A DNA stretch of 64,000 nucleotides from JASGDN01 sp049841275 (GCA_049841275.1 JASGDN010000049.1:11837-75836), one strand, 5' to 3'. Numbered from the stretch's first letter, positions 33,295-42,910 are shown. Numbers and translations are program-made. Notes: generated by a model not told the origin, from the sequence alone.

Positions 33295-34956
33295 GTGGTC
33301 GTCTCCGCGCCATCCGCACCAGCCACGCCCCATCCCCAGGCCTGCCGTCACACCGGTCACATCGCCCTCGCCATCGCCGATGTCCTCTGGCTGGCTGTCG
33401 CGATGCTGCTTGGTCTCGCGCTGCGCATCCCCTTCTTCGCGCTGCCAATCATCCCCGACGAAGGGGGCTACGCCTACGCCACGCGCGGCTGGCTCGACGG
33501 AAGCGGGCAGCTCTACCACGATCTGTGGATCAGCCGCCCCCAAGGCATCTTCTACGTCTACGCCATCGTCATGCAGACGCTCGGGGACAATGTCCTGGCA
33601 TTCCGGTTCGCGGCATGGGCCGCCGCGGCGCTGACCACGGTCGCTGTCTGGCTGTTCGCCCGGCGATGGGCGGGCAGACGTATCGGCAACCTCGCCGCCA
33701 TCGCCTTCGCGCTCATCAGCGCCGCGCCCACAATCGAGGGGTTCACCGCAAACGCGGAAGTCTTCATGGCGCTTCCAGCAGCGTTCGCCGCCGTTGTGCT
33801 CCTGCATGCCAGCCGTCACGGCTGGAAGACTCCGCTCCTCATCCTCACTGGCGTGCTGATCGGCCTAGCGACGATCGTCAAGCCATCCGGCGCATTCATG
33901 CTCCCGGTGGCATGGGGATTCATCGTCCTCACCGTCGAGGCGCCCCACCGGGAATACCGCAACCGGAGCCTCGCGGTCCTGGCAGGCACAGTGCTCGTCG
34001 CAGTTCCCATCTTCATCCACGGGTATGTGCTGGGCTGGTCGGACTTCATCTACGCCACCATCACCTACCGGATGTTCAACCAGAGCTCGGTGTCAGTCGG
34101 GATGGCACACAATCTCTACCGGCTCGGGGCGATGCTGCTCTATGCATTGCCGTGGCTCGTGCTGCTCGTCCTCGTGCTCGGCGTCCGCCACCGGACTGCC
34201 TTGCGGCGCGCCCTCTGTGAAGGACACCTTCTTCTCGCACGAAAGCTGCGGGTCCGTTTCGACCGCCGCTGGCTCGAACGCGCGCTCGGTCTCACCGCCC
34301 CGCTTCCATCCCAGAACTACCACCTCGTACGTCCATCCGACGCCGCCGGTCTGCTTCTGCGACTCTGGGCATTGGGCTGCCTGGGCGGCATCGCGATGGG
34401 AGGCGACTGGTGGCCGCACTACCTGATGCAAATCGCCGCACCAGCCGCGATCTGGATCGCGAATGTCGGCGACACCGTCGTTCACGATCTGGAACGGCGC
34501 CAGACCCGGATCGCGCTCACTGCAGCAATCGTCCTGCTGCTCGTCTCGCCCTATGCCCTGCTCGTCCGTGGGTCGGTGGACGCGATGACGGAGACGATCT
34601 ACGGTCATCCGGGGTACCTTGCCCAGAGTGACGTGGCCACCTACATTCGCGACCACACCACGCCAGACGACACGATTTATGTCGCCTTCGATCAGGCGGG
34701 TATCTACTATCTTGCCGATCGCAAGCCTGCCTACCGCCATCTGTACGACCAGGAACTGCGCGGTATCCCCACCTCCTATGGCGACCTGATCTCGCTCATC
34801 CAGGGTCCGGATCGACCGCTCTATATCGTCGGCACGCTGCATCCCGGCCCCTTCCCGGATGACAGCCGTCTCTTCTGGCAAGAAGTGGGCAAGTACTACA
34901 CGCTCGAAACCACGATCGATGGCGTCCCCATCTACCGGGCGCTCGACGGAAGCTGA
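33295..34956 (+). CDS. Integral membrane glycosyltransferase, ArnT/GT39-like
   Basis: This protein of about 553 residues has some 10-12 hydrophobic helices and the plan of GT-C enzymes (GT39/GT83/GT87), which use lipid-phosphate sugars outside the membrane. The first periplasmic loop contains the acidic catalytic motif IIPDEGGYAYATRGWLDGSG, followed by DLWISRPQGIFYVYAIV. The C-terminal soluble part (about 120 residues) includes DVATYIRDHTTPDDTIYVAF and DRKPAYRHLYDQELR. I prefer the GTG at 33295 with AAAGGA 11 nt upstream; an ATG at 33184 has no ribosome site and adds 37 odd residues. Its 3' end overlaps the convergent GH15 gene by 25 bp. The acceptor is unknown. Confidence 0.83.
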   Translation: MVVSAPSAPATPHPQACRHTGHIALAIADVLWLAVAMLLGLALRIPFFALPIIPDEGGYAYATRGWLDGSGQLYHDLWISRPQGIFYVYAIVMQTLGDNVLAFRFAAWAAAALTTVAVWLFARRWAGRRIGNLAAIAFALISAAPTIEGFTANAEVFMALPAAFAAVVLLHASRHGWKTPLLILTGVLIGLATIVKPSGAFMLPVAWGFIVLTVEAPHREYRNRSLAVLAGTVLVAVPIFIHGYVLGWSDFIYATITYRMFNQSSVSVGMAHNLYRLGAMLLYALPWLVLLVLVLGVRHRTALRRALCEGHLLLARKLRVRFDRRWLERALGLTAPLPSQNYHLVRPSDAAGLLLRLWALGCLGGIAMGGDWWPHYLMQIAAPAAIWIANVGDTVVHDLERRQTRIALTAAIVLLLVSPYALLVRGSVDAMTETIYGHPGYLAQSDVATYIRDHTTPDDTIYVAFDQAGIYYLADRKPAYRHLYDQELRGIPTSYGDLISLIQGPDRPLYIVGTLHPGPFPDDSRLFWQEVGKYYTLETTIDGVPIYRALDGS

Positions 34957-36842
34957 CGGCGATCGGGCTCGCCCCACCGCACCGGTGACGATCCAGCCGG
35001 CGGCAGCCCCGCTTCCCGCAATGCCCGCTCCAGGTTCACGCCGGTCGAGATCAACCCGATGTGGCTGAGGGCTTGCGGAAAGTTCCCGAGAAAGTCGCCA
35101 GTCGCCGGGTCGATTTCCTCCGGCAGAAGACCGAGATCGTTCACGCGCGCGCAAAGCCGGTCGTATCGGGCCAGCGCCTCGTTCAACCTTCCCTGCAGGA
35201 TCAGGTTGTCCACCAGCCAGAAGCCGCAAATCAGGAACGCACCCTCGTCCCCACGCAACCCATCGGGAGACAGGTTCGGCAGATAGCGATAGATCAAGCC
35301 ATCGCCAGCACCCAATTCGCGTTCGACCGCCTCCACCGTCGCCACCATCTTCGGATGCGTCGCCGGCAACACCCGGCGAATGGCGAATGCCAGCACCGAG
35401 GCATCCAGGTGCCCATCGTCCAGCCCCTGTGCGATGAATCCCCCCTCATCGCTCCAGGCACGCGTCAGGATCGCCTCCTGGATCGCCGCCGCCGTCCGCT
35501 CCCACCGCGCGACATCGCCTGGCAGCCCAAGCCGTCGCGCAAGCTTCGCCCCGCGATCGAGCGCAACCTGGCACATCGCGGCCGAATAGGTCTGCACGAA
35601 TCCCGGCCTTCGCACCTCCCAGATGCCCGCATCCGGCGTATCCCAAAGGTCGGCGGCGGTGTCCACGAGGCCACGCAGTTGGTCCCAGAGATCGTCCTGC
35701 ACGATACCGCCATGATTCACCCACTGGAACGCGCAGTCCAGGATCTCGCCATAGACATCATGCTGCACCTGATTCGACGCGGCATTGCCCCACCGCACCG
35801 GCCGCGAGTTCCGATAGCCCGAGAGTTCCGGATCGAGCCGTTCCTCGATATCGGGATCGCCGTCCAGCGTGTACATCACATTGACGCGATGCTCGCGGAA
35901 GTTGCGCAATACCCACGTCAGGTATTGCCAGGCCTCCGCCTCCATCCCGATCCTGCGCAGGACGTAGACGGCGAACGCCGCATCGCGAACCCAGGCGTAG
36001 CGATAGTCCCAATTCCGCTCGCCGCCGATATCCTCCGGCAACGATGTCGTCGGCGCGGCGACCATCGCCCCGTTCGGCAGGTAGTCGAGCAGCTTCAGCG
36101 TGATGGCGGACCGACGAACGAGCTGCCGTTGCGGACCCTGATACCGAAAGTCACACAGCCAATCGAGCCAACCTTCCACCGTATTCACGATCGCCGCCAC
36201 CGGCGAATCGACCGACGACGCGCCGGTGCCGCCATTCCAGCGCAGGCAGAACGACACCGATTCGCCGGCATCCAGCGCCCAGCGTCCCGTCGTTCCGTCC
36301 AGTTCGCGGGAACACTCGAGGATGAGATCGATGTCCGGGTAACGCGGCAAACCGAGACGGATGCCCTTGCCATTCGGGACCGGTTCCACGCCACCACGCA
36401 CCGTGACCGACGCCTGCACCGTCAGCGATCCCTCGATCACCTCGACACAGCGCAACAGTTCGCCGGTATCGGCGGATCCTTCCTCCCGCAGGTCGGCCCC
36501 GGTGCGGAAGGGCATCAGGTCTGTGATCCGGAGCAGGCCATCCGGAACGCGGAGTTCGGTGACGAGGACGGCGGACTCTCCAAGATACCGGTGATGCGCG
36601 TCCACGATCTCGCCCGCCTCGATCGTGAATTGCCCACCGATCCTGCTATCAAGGATGGACGAGAAGATCGGGGCAGAATCGAAGCGCGGAATACACAACC
36701 ACGGAATCGCCCCGTCCCGCGCGACCAGGGCCGCTGTGGTGCCGTTCCCGATCACCCCATGATCGCGGATAGGCAGAAAGCCATCGATCCGCTCGACCGG
36801 CCGAAACGACCGGAATGGCTGCCAACGGGATTCATCGCTCAT
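34932..36842 (-). CDS. Glycoside hydrolase family 15 protein (glucoamylase/trehalase-like)
   Basis: The 636-residue protein is a bacterial GH15 enzyme. Such enzymes act on alpha-linked glucose polymers or trehalose. The N-terminal super-beta-sandwich starts IRDHGVIGNGTTAALVARDG and is followed by PWLCIPRFDSAPIF. The (alpha/alpha)6 barrel contains GGERNWDYRYAWVRDAAFAV, the region with substrate-binding residues, then QHDVYGEILDCAF, DAGIWEVRRPGFV and the end block TGDFLGNFPQALSHIGLI. No signal peptide is seen, so it is cytoplasmic. The last 8 codons overlap the convergent GT39-type gene. Whether it cleaves trehalose, maltodextrin or isomaltose cannot be told. The gene stands next to the Mrp operon with only 25 bp between. 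Confidence 0.9.
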   Translation of the reverse strand: MSDESRWQPFRSFRPVERIDGFLPIRDHGVIGNGTTAALVARDGAIPWLCIPRFDSAPIFSSILDSRIGGQFTIEAGEIVDAHHRYLGESAVLVTELRVPDGLLRITDLMPFRTGADLREEGSADTGELLRCVEVIEGSLTVQASVTVRGGVEPVPNGKGIRLGLPRYPDIDLILECSRELDGTTGRWALDAGESVSFCLRWNGGTGASSVDSPVAAIVNTVEGWLDWLCDFRYQGPQRQLVRRSAITLKLLDYLPNGAMVAAPTTSLPEDIGGERNWDYRYAWVRDAAFAVYVLRRIGMEAEAWQYLTWVLRNFREHRVNVMYTLDGDPDIEERLDPELSGYRNSRPVRWGNAASNQVQHDVYGEILDCAFQWVNHGGIVQDDLWDQLRGLVDTAADLWDTPDAGIWEVRRPGFVQTYSAAMCQVALDRGAKLARRLGLPGDVARWERTAAAIQEAILTRAWSDEGGFIAQGLDDGHLDASVLAFAIRRVLPATHPKMVATVEAVERELGAGDGLIYRYLPNLSPDGLRGDEGAFLICGFWLVDNLILQGRLNEALARYDRLCARVNDLGLLPEEIDPATGDFLGNFPQALSHIGLISTGVNLERALREAGLPPAGSSPVRWGEPDRRQLPSSAR

Positions 36843-36867
36843 CGAAACCTCACCCGTGCGCCAACGC

Positions 36868-37215
36868 CTAGAGCCTCCACGACGGCGTCTCGTCCGCGAG
36901 ATGGCTCCCCGACTCGTCGACCGCGCCGGGGCTGGTCATGCGCTCGTGGAGCAGGAATCCCGCACGCCCGATCGCATGCGACGCCACCGGGGTCGTCACC
37001 AACAGGATGAGGCACAGCAGGATCGTGCGCGCGGTCACCGTCCCCTGGTACAGCACATTCGCGGAGATCGCCAGCACCATCACCCCGAGGAATACCGCCT
37101 TGCTGGCCGCATGCAGACGCATGTAAAGGTCCGTCATCCGCATCATGCCGAGAACGCCGAGTGTCATCACGGCGACACCGAGGATGACGAGGAAATCGAA
37201 GATGAAACTGGACAC
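36868..37215 (-). CDS. mrpG: Mrp-type Na+/H+ antiporter subunit G
   Basis: MrpG (MnhG) is one of the small subunits of the multisubunit Mrp cation/proton antiporter. The 115-residue protein has three transmembrane helices, with DFLVILGVAVMTLGVLGMMR, then MTDLYMRLHAASKAVFLG, the family's conserved hinge, then ILLCLILLVTTPVASHAIGR. The C-terminal 30 residues are hydrophilic. The GTG start follows AGGAGG. It is the last gene of the operon, with an unusual 203-bp gap from mrpF; that gap has weak inverted repeats (for example GAGGT/ACCTC near 37290) and no ORF I can support. Confidence 0.92.
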   Translation of the reverse strand: MSSFIFDFLVILGVAVMTLGVLGMMRMTDLYMRLHAASKAVFLGVMVLAISANVLYQGTVTARTILLCLILLVTTPVASHAIGRAGFLLHERMTSPGAVDESGSHLADETPSWRL

Positions 37216-37418
37216 GGGCAGGCTCCTCCTTTCCGGGATAAACGACTCAGTGAATGGCGGGTCTCCCTACCTGCCAGGAAAGCGCTGAGGTCGCCGCAGG
37301 CCACCTCGGATGGGAACGGACAATCATCGCGGATTCCACGCTGCAGCCGGGTTCGAAATACTAGCCATTGGCTGGAGAGGCGATCCGGTTCAGCGCGGTC
37401 ACCGTTTCGAAGTCGGCT

Positions 37419-37685
37419 CTAGAAGATCCGGCGCTCGCTGTGATACCGCGCCGCCGCGACTGTGGACGAGAACGAGAGCAGGGCCAGCATGATCGCCGCA
37501 TCGATGTAGTACCCCTTCCCGGTCGTCGTGGAGTAGAGCACCAGCAACGCAATCAGCACCAGGGTCAGCGTGTCGAGCGCCAAGATGCGCACGAGCGTCG
37601 ATTTCGCCCGCACCACCTGGACGATACACAGGCAGAGCAACCCCACCATCCACACCATCGCCGCGTAGTAGACCAGTTCGTGCAT
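37419..37685 (-). CDS. mrpF: Mrp-type Na+/H+ antiporter subunit F
   Basis: The 88-residue MrpF has three hydrophobic helices. The conserved central segment is VVRAKSTLVRILALDTLTLV, corresponding to the GPTxxDRVLALD region of other MrpF proteins, here without the Gly-Pro. The start MHELVYYAAMVWMVGLLCLC and the end LALLSFSSTVAAARYHSERR fit the family. Its ATG overlaps the mrpE stop by one base (TGATG), so the two are coupled. Subunits E, F and G form the side of the complex thought to conduct Na+. Confidence 0.92.
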   Translation of the reverse strand: MHELVYYAAMVWMVGLLCLCIVQVVRAKSTLVRILALDTLTLVLIALLVLYSTTTGKGYYIDAAIMLALLSFSSTVAAARYHSERRIF

Positions 37686-38221
37686 CAGCCTCGCCCTCCC
37701 GGCAGTTCCGGATAGCGGTTCTCCACCTCCGGATTCAACGCGGCATCGAGCAACGTGAAGTACTCCAGCATCTCGTCGTGGATCTGCTCCCAGTTCGTGG
37801 CGTCGATGACGTGGATCAGCATCACGCGCTGGTCCCAGTCAACATCCAGCAGGAACGAGCCAGGGGACAGCGTGAGACAGAGTCCCGCGACGCCGACCGC
37901 CCGCTCGCTGTGATCGCCGATCGGAATCGTGATGATGCCCGGATGGTAGGTTTTATTAAGACCGGTCACCACTTTCGTGACGGTCCATGTACCGACCAGG
38001 ATGTCCCGCACCATCATCCACAGGTAGCGCGGACCGGCAACCAGCACCCGGATCGTGCTGCGTGTGGACGGCAGCGGCGATGGCAGGATCACCGGCCGGA
38101 AGATGGCCAGCAGAACCGCCGAGAGCACCACGCCGGTGAGCAGGTCCTCCCAGGCAGTGCTGGCAAGCATCAGTGCGTAGATGGCGGTGAAGAGGGCGAC
38201 GACCAGCCCAGGGAAGATCAT
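37685..38221 (-). CDS. mrpE: Mrp-type Na+/H+ antiporter subunit E
   Basis: The 178-residue MrpE has two N-terminal transmembrane helices (LVVALFTAIYALMLAST, then LTGVVLSAVLLAIFRPVIL). A cytoplasmic alpha/beta domain follows, with YHPGIITIPIGDHSERAVGV and the family motif LCLTLSPGSFLLDVDWDQ minus its last residues. IHVIDATNWEQIHDEMLEYF lies near the end. Its ATG overlaps the mrpD stop by 4 bp and its stop touches the mrpF start. Length is normal for group 1 operons. Confidence 0.93.
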   Translation of the reverse strand: MIFPGLVVALFTAIYALMLASTAWEDLLTGVVLSAVLLAIFRPVILPSPLPSTRSTIRVLVAGPRYLWMMVRDILVGTWTVTKVVTGLNKTYHPGIITIPIGDHSERAVGVAGLCLTLSPGSFLLDVDWDQRVMLIHVIDATNWEQIHDEMLEYFTLLDAALNPEVENRYPELPGGRG

Positions 38222-39591
38222 GGCAGCCGCTCCGGAAGCACCGAGGCCGCGTGCCGCGTCAGCTCGAACAGCGGCCCCGGGATCAAGCCAACCGCAACGA
38301 TCGCGACCGCGATCGCGGTAACCAGGACCTGCTGCGAACGCGGCGCCTGGTCGCCCACACCGGGCAACCAGAATCGCCGGCGGTAGAGTTCGAACATGTA
38401 GACGAACGAGAGCGCTCCGCCGACGAAGATCAGCACCACGAACCAGGGACGAGCGTCGTCCACCGCAAGCTGGAAAAGCCCCAGCTTGCCGAGGAATCCT
38501 GCAGCCGGCGGCACACCCGCCACGCTGAAGGCGCCTACGGCAAACGCCGCGCCGATCACCGCGCCTCGCAGGTTCACCGAGAGGAAGAGCAACGTCTTGT
38601 TCAACGCATTCAGCACGGTATAGAGGATGGCCGCGGCATACCCCGCCTTCCCGCCGATGGCGATCGCGATCAGGATGTAACCCACCTGCCCAATCGCGGA
38701 ATAGGCCAGCACTTCATTGGGCGTATGGCGCGCGACCGCCTGAATGCCGCCATAGATGACGCTGGCCGTACCGAGGACGATCAGGACGGGAGCGCCTTCG
38801 TTCAGTTCGCGCGGGAAGAGGTCCGCCCCGAACCGCAGGATGCCGTAGGTCCCGATATTCGCCAGCGCCCCGCTCAGGATCGCCGCGACCGCCGGCCGCG
38901 TTCCGGTATAGACCGCCGGCAGCCAGAAGTGAAACGGGAAGAGGCCGAGCTTGATGCTGAACGCGACGAAGATGAGCGCCGCGGTGAGGATTGCCGGGTT
39001 CTCCGCCACCAGTGGCATCTGGACACGAATCCGTTCCATGTCCAGCCAGCCCGTGGTGTGGTAGGTACCCGCAATGGCGATCAGGAAGAGCACCGAGCCG
39101 AGCAGGTTCACCACGATGAAGAGGAACGCCGCCCGGAACTGGCGGGGCGTCTCCCCGTAACTCGTCATCACGTAGGCCGCGATCATCGAGATCTCGAAGA
39201 AGACGTAGAAGTTGAAGGCGTCGCCGGTGAAGAAGAGACCGGTAAGTCCGAGCGCCATGAAGAGCGTCAGCGCTGGGAAGATACGTGCGCCAATTCCCTC
39301 CAGCGTCTCGAAGATCAGCGCGCACAGCAAGACGGTCAGCGACAGCAGCGCGAAGAGGATCCCCATCGCGTCGACGCGCAGTGCGATCCCGATCCCGGCA
39401 TCCCAGTTGCCCAGCCGCATCTCCTGCGTGCCACGATCGAGCACCTCCCGCGCCAGGAGGATCGTGGCAGCCAGCGCGGCGGCAAGAATGCCGACGGCAA
39501 GCCAGCCAATCCGGCGCATCGTGCCGTCGAGCAACGCGAGAATGACGCTACCGAACCAGAGGATGGCGATGGGCATGGCGATCAGGCTCAC
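38218..39591 (-). CDS. mrpD: Mrp-type Na+/H+ antiporter subunit D
   Basis: The 457-residue MrpD is an antiporter-like subunit related to NuoN/NuoM with about 14 helices. The key membrane residues of this family are seen in GLTGLFFTGDAFNFYVFFEI with its conserved Glu, in FVAFSIKLGLFPFHFWLPAV with the Lys of helix 7, and in AYSAIGQVGYILIAIAIGG. It should carry one of the proton paths of the complex. The GTG start overlaps the mrpC stop by 4 bp, and the stop overlaps mrpE. No gap or broken helix was noticed. Confidence 0.95.
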   Translation of the reverse strand: MSLIAMPIAILWFGSVILALLDGTMRRIGWLAVGILAAALAATILLAREVLDRGTQEMRLGNWDAGIGIALRVDAMGILFALLSLTVLLCALIFETLEGIGARIFPALTLFMALGLTGLFFTGDAFNFYVFFEISMIAAYVMTSYGETPRQFRAAFLFIVVNLLGSVLFLIAIAGTYHTTGWLDMERIRVQMPLVAENPAILTAALIFVAFSIKLGLFPFHFWLPAVYTGTRPAVAAILSGALANIGTYGILRFGADLFPRELNEGAPVLIVLGTASVIYGGIQAVARHTPNEVLAYSAIGQVGYILIAIAIGGKAGYAAAILYTVLNALNKTLLFLSVNLRGAVIGAAFAVGAFSVAGVPPAAGFLGKLGLFQLAVDDARPWFVVLIFVGGALSFVYMFELYRRRFWLPGVGDQAPRSQQVLVTAIAVAIVAVGLIPGPLFELTRHAASVLPERLP

Positions 39592-40031
39592 GAGACGCGC
39601 TCCTTCGTCCTGTCACTCCCCAGAAGGACCGTCTCGCCATCCAGCCGTTCAAGGTCCGTGGCATCGTCCTCGCCCTGCGCCAGGTCGTCGAGCTCAGACT
39701 GCTCCTCCTCGGCCAGGGCGAGCTGGATGATATCCATCGAATCGTGCGAGCCGTAGACGCGATACGTCAGCGCCAGCATCAGGGCCGTGGTACTGAAGCT
39801 GATGACGATGGCGGTGAGCGTCATGGATTGCACGACGGGATCGCTGAACGTACCGCTGAACGGGATCACCGCCGCGCTGCCGCGCCGCAACGCCGCCGAC
39901 ATGATGAAGAGGTTCGCGGCATTGCCGATCAGCACCATGCCGACGATCAGACGGATCAGGTCGCGCTTCAACACCAGGTAGGCTCCGGCGCCGAAGAGGA
40001 CCGCCACGCCAACCGAGAACACAATGGTCAC
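39588..40031 (-). CDS. mrpC: Mrp-type Na+/H+ antiporter subunit C
   Basis: MrpC (147 residues) is a NuoK-like subunit with three helices. The second helix is LIRLIVGMVLIGNAANLFIM with the conserved Asn, and the third is SMTLTAIVISFSTTALMLAL after the DPVVQ motif. The C-terminal 45 residues are acidic (LAEEEQSELDDLAQGEDD) and longer than in Bacillus MrpC, suggesting a cytoplasmic tail. The GTG start has AAGGAGG 6 nt upstream. It overlaps mrpD by 4 bp and lies 12 bp after mrpB. Confidence 0.94.
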   Translation of the reverse strand: MTIVFSVGVAVLFGAGAYLVLKRDLIRLIVGMVLIGNAANLFIMSAALRRGSAAVIPFSGTFSDPVVQSMTLTAIVISFSTTALMLALTYRVYGSHDSMDIIQLALAEEEQSELDDLAQGEDDATDLERLDGETVLLGSDRTKERVS

Positions 40032-40043
40032 GCGTTGCCTCCT

Positions 40044-40583
40044 TCATCGGCCGCGCGCGCGCCGCTTCGCTCTGGCCGCCAATCGTGCCCGTTCCTCCCG
40101 CTCGCGCGTCCGCTCCAGGCGCCTCTGCGCGCGGGCGATCGTGCTCACCACCCCCACGCCAAAGCCGAAGACGACAAGAAAGACGCTTACGTCGAAGAGC
40201 ACCGCCGTGATCAGTTCCAACGTCCCGAAGTGGATAACATGCTTCCCTGCCAGGGGAAACTGGGTCATCACCGGGTATCCCCAGAAAACGGGGAAGAACG
40301 CCAGCGATAACGCGATCAGCAGGCCGACGAAGGTCCCAGCCGGAGCAAACCGGACGAGCGGAAGCCGCTCGAACTCATCGGGGCCAAATGCGACGCCCTG
40401 GATGGCGATCCCCAGCGCCGCGATCACGCCGGCCGAGAAGCCATCGCCCGTATCAGCGTATCCCTTCAACATCGTCGCGATAGCGATCAGGAAGGTAGGA
40501 ATCAGCAGGATACGCACCGCACTCCGCATGACGACGGTCGTCCGTGGTCCGGTAGCGGAAGAAGATGACATGGGGGCAGTCAT
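40044..40583 (-). CDS. mrpB: Mrp-type Na+/H+ antiporter subunit B
   Basis: MrpB (MnhB, 179 residues) has four helices. Conserved parts are the early RILLIPTFLIAIATMLKGYA, the loop TGDGFSAGVIAALGIAIQGV (in other species GGGFxxG), and the last helix ITAVLFDVSVFLVVFGFGVG. The C-terminal 35 residues are strongly basic and Arg-rich (RAQRRLERTREREERARLAA), probably a cytoplasmic helix; this tail is longer than usual. The ATG overlaps the mrpA stop by 4 bp. Confidence 0.93.
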   Translation of the reverse strand: MTAPMSSSSATGPRTTVVMRSAVRILLIPTFLIAIATMLKGYADTGDGFSAGVIAALGIAIQGVAFGPDEFERLPLVRFAPAGTFVGLLIALSLAFFPVFWGYPVMTQFPLAGKHVIHFGTLELITAVLFDVSVFLVVFGFGVGVVSTIARAQRRLERTREREERARLAARAKRRARGR

Positions 40584-42910
40584 CGCATCCTCCCGGAACG
40601 GATCAGGCTGAGAATGCCCAGCAGGGTGATCGCGATCACGGTAATCTCACCCATCGTGTCGAAACCACGGAAGTCGGCCAACACCACCGTCACGACGGCT
40701 TTGCCGTGGGCGAGCGGCGTCAGCGCCGCATGCGCATCGATCATCTGGGTGTTCTGGCTGGTGCGGGAAAGGGTTCCCCACGCCACCACAAACGCCATCG
40801 CTCCGGCGATCGAGGCAAGAATGATGTCACGCCGGGTATGGCGTCCCTTGGCGCGCGGCCGCGACTCGTACCGCAGGATGCGACGCGGCATCAGCAGGAG
40901 CATGCCAAGGAAGATCAGCGAGAAGAACGTCTCCACCAGGACCGCGACCAACGCCACATCCGGCGCACCCATGAACGCATAGATGACGCAGAGACTGAAC
41001 CCGACGCAGGAGAGCGTGATCGCCAGCCGCAGATGATCGCGCGGGATCGTCACCGCAATGCCGCTGAGCGCGGTCGCGACGATGATCGTAATGAGCGGAA
41101 TATCGCCGCGGCCGATCGAGCCAACCTCGAATGCGTCGCTGTTCGGCGTCACGATGACCGCCAGCCCGACCAGCACACCGGCCGGCAGGAGGATCGTGGC
41201 GACGCGGCTGCGCAGGTCGCGCACCTCGAACCGGTGCAGCGCATCCGAAAGCTGGCTGATCCCGAGGAGGATCGAGCGGCAGATGCGTTCCGGACCGACC
41301 CGCTCGCCGAGGCGCGCGACCGCGCTGGCAGGCTCCCACCAGAACCGCCGCGTCAGCAGCAACACGATACCGATTGCCCAGGTCGCCAGCGCCATGATGT
41401 TTTCGGCCCGGGTATCGAGGTGATAGGCGACATGCACCGCCTCGGTCCGGTTCGCGATGACACTCGCGGCCTGTTGCGCAATCTCGGTGAAGGGGACCGT
41501 CCAGATACCGCCAATCACCGTGATCGCCCCGAGCACGCCGATCGGCCAGAGCAGCCGCATCGGGAGCGGCTTCGCGTCCCCCTTCGGCTTGCCCAGGAAG
41601 ATGGCAATCCAGAACCGGCTGATATACGTAAAGGTGAGCGCCGCACCAGCAACGGTCAATACGGCGTACTGTGTGCCCCGCGCGCTCCCTGCGGCGAAGA
41701 AGAGTTCGTCCTTGAAGAACCCAAGCGTCGCTGGCAGGCCGATCATCCCTGCCGCCGAGGCGGCGCTCGCGATCGCCAGCACCGGCTGGCTCCGGAAGAG
41801 GCCCCCCACTTCCGAGAGATTCTTCGCGCCGGTGGATTCGGTCACGGACCCCGCCGTCAGGAAAAGCGCGCTCTTGGCGAGCGCATGCGCCAGCACGTAC
41901 AGCGAGACGCCCGCTACCCCGTAGTGGCCGCCCAGCCCGTACATCGCCACGATGTAGCCGTATTGTGAGATCGTCGAGTACGCGAGCACCTGCTTGAAGA
42001 CATCCCGCGTGAGGGCCAGGATGCCGCCGATCACCATCGACGCCACGCCGATGACGAGCAGCGCATCGGTGATCCATCCATAACGATCGACCAGCGGCCC
42101 GAAGCGCCCGATCAGGAACACGCCCGCCGCCACCATCGCCGCCGAGTGCAGGTAGGCGGAAACCGGCGTCGGCGCGGCCATCGCCTTCGGCAGCCAGAAA
42201 TGGAAGGGAACCTGGGCGCTCTTCGCCAGGGCGCCGAGGCAGATCAGCGCGATGCCGACACCCATCACGTCGCTCGTTCCGGGCTGCGCGACGATCTCCG
42301 GTAGCGAAAAGGTGCCGATCTCGCGTCGCAGGATCAGGATCCCGATCAACACGAAGATCGCCGTGACGCCGGTGACGAGCAGGGCCATCATCGCCGAATT
42401 GCGTGATTCCGGTTCGTCGCGGTCGTAGCCGATCAGATAGAAGGAAGCGATGGCGGTGATATCCCAGAAGATGAAGATCAGGATCATGTCCTGCGCCATC
42501 ACCAGACCGACCATCGCCGCCATGAAGAGCAGGAGAAACCCGAAGAAGCGTGTCAGCTCCGCATCCGACCGATGGCCATGATGCAGATGCAAGGGAATGT
42601 AGACACTGGCGTAGATCACCACCGCCAGCCCGATCCCCGTCGCGAGCAGCGCGTACTCGCGGGCGAGCCCGTCGAGCGCGATGGTGAAGCGATACCCGAA
42701 CGTCGGCGCCCATTCCCGATCGAAGACAACGTCCGGCTGGGTGTAGGTCCAGAGCACAGTAAGGAAGGCGATGGCCGTGAAGGCAATCGCGACGGACGGC
42801 ACCGCGCGGGGACGGATGTTGCCGGCAACGGTCACGGCGAGTGGAACCAAGAAGGCAAGGCAGAGCAACAGCATGGCGGGATTGGTTCCATTGATCGTCC
42901 CGTCAATCAC
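40580..42910 (-). CDS. mrpA: Mrp-type Na+/H+ antiporter subunit A
   Basis: MrpA is the largest subunit, 776 residues with about 20 helices. The NuoL-like part includes FFGFLLLFMAAMVGLVMAQD, FWDITAIASFYLIGYDRDEP and AKSAQVPFHFWLPKAMAAPT, where the Lys of the antiporter fold sits. YLHSAAMVAAGVFLIGRFGP and AYSTISQYGYIVAMYGLGG follow. From about residue 590 the DUF4040/MbhD-like and MbhE-like segments are fused at the C-terminus (FSLCVIYAFMGAPDVALVAV, ending TMGEITVIAITLLGILSLIR). The GTG start follows AGGAC. It heads the operon mrpABCDEFG, the complete seven-gene set for sodium efflux and pH control. Confidence 0.96.
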   Translation of the reverse strand: MIDGTINGTNPAMLLLCLAFLVPLAVTVAGNIRPRAVPSVAIAFTAIAFLTVLWTYTQPDVVFDREWAPTFGYRFTIALDGLAREYALLATGIGLAVVIYASVYIPLHLHHGHRSDAELTRFFGFLLLFMAAMVGLVMAQDMILIFIFWDITAIASFYLIGYDRDEPESRNSAMMALLVTGVTAIFVLIGILILRREIGTFSLPEIVAQPGTSDVMGVGIALICLGALAKSAQVPFHFWLPKAMAAPTPVSAYLHSAAMVAAGVFLIGRFGPLVDRYGWITDALLVIGVASMVIGGILALTRDVFKQVLAYSTISQYGYIVAMYGLGGHYGVAGVSLYVLAHALAKSALFLTAGSVTESTGAKNLSEVGGLFRSQPVLAIASAASAAGMIGLPATLGFFKDELFFAAGSARGTQYAVLTVAGAALTFTYISRFWIAIFLGKPKGDAKPLPMRLLWPIGVLGAITVIGGIWTVPFTEIAQQAASVIANRTEAVHVAYHLDTRAENIMALATWAIGIVLLLTRRFWWEPASAVARLGERVGPERICRSILLGISQLSDALHRFEVRDLRSRVATILLPAGVLVGLAVIVTPNSDAFEVGSIGRGDIPLITIIVATALSGIAVTIPRDHLRLAITLSCVGFSLCVIYAFMGAPDVALVAVLVETFFSLIFLGMLLLMPRRILRYESRPRAKGRHTRRDIILASIAGAMAFVVAWGTLSRTSQNTQMIDAHAALTPLAHGKAVVTVVLADFRGFDTMGEITVIAITLLGILSLIRSGRMR

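Noticed and set aside
37300..37380. A tRNA-like GGTTCGAAAT in the mrpF-mrpG gap.
   Set aside because: No acceptor or anticodon stem can be drawn around it.
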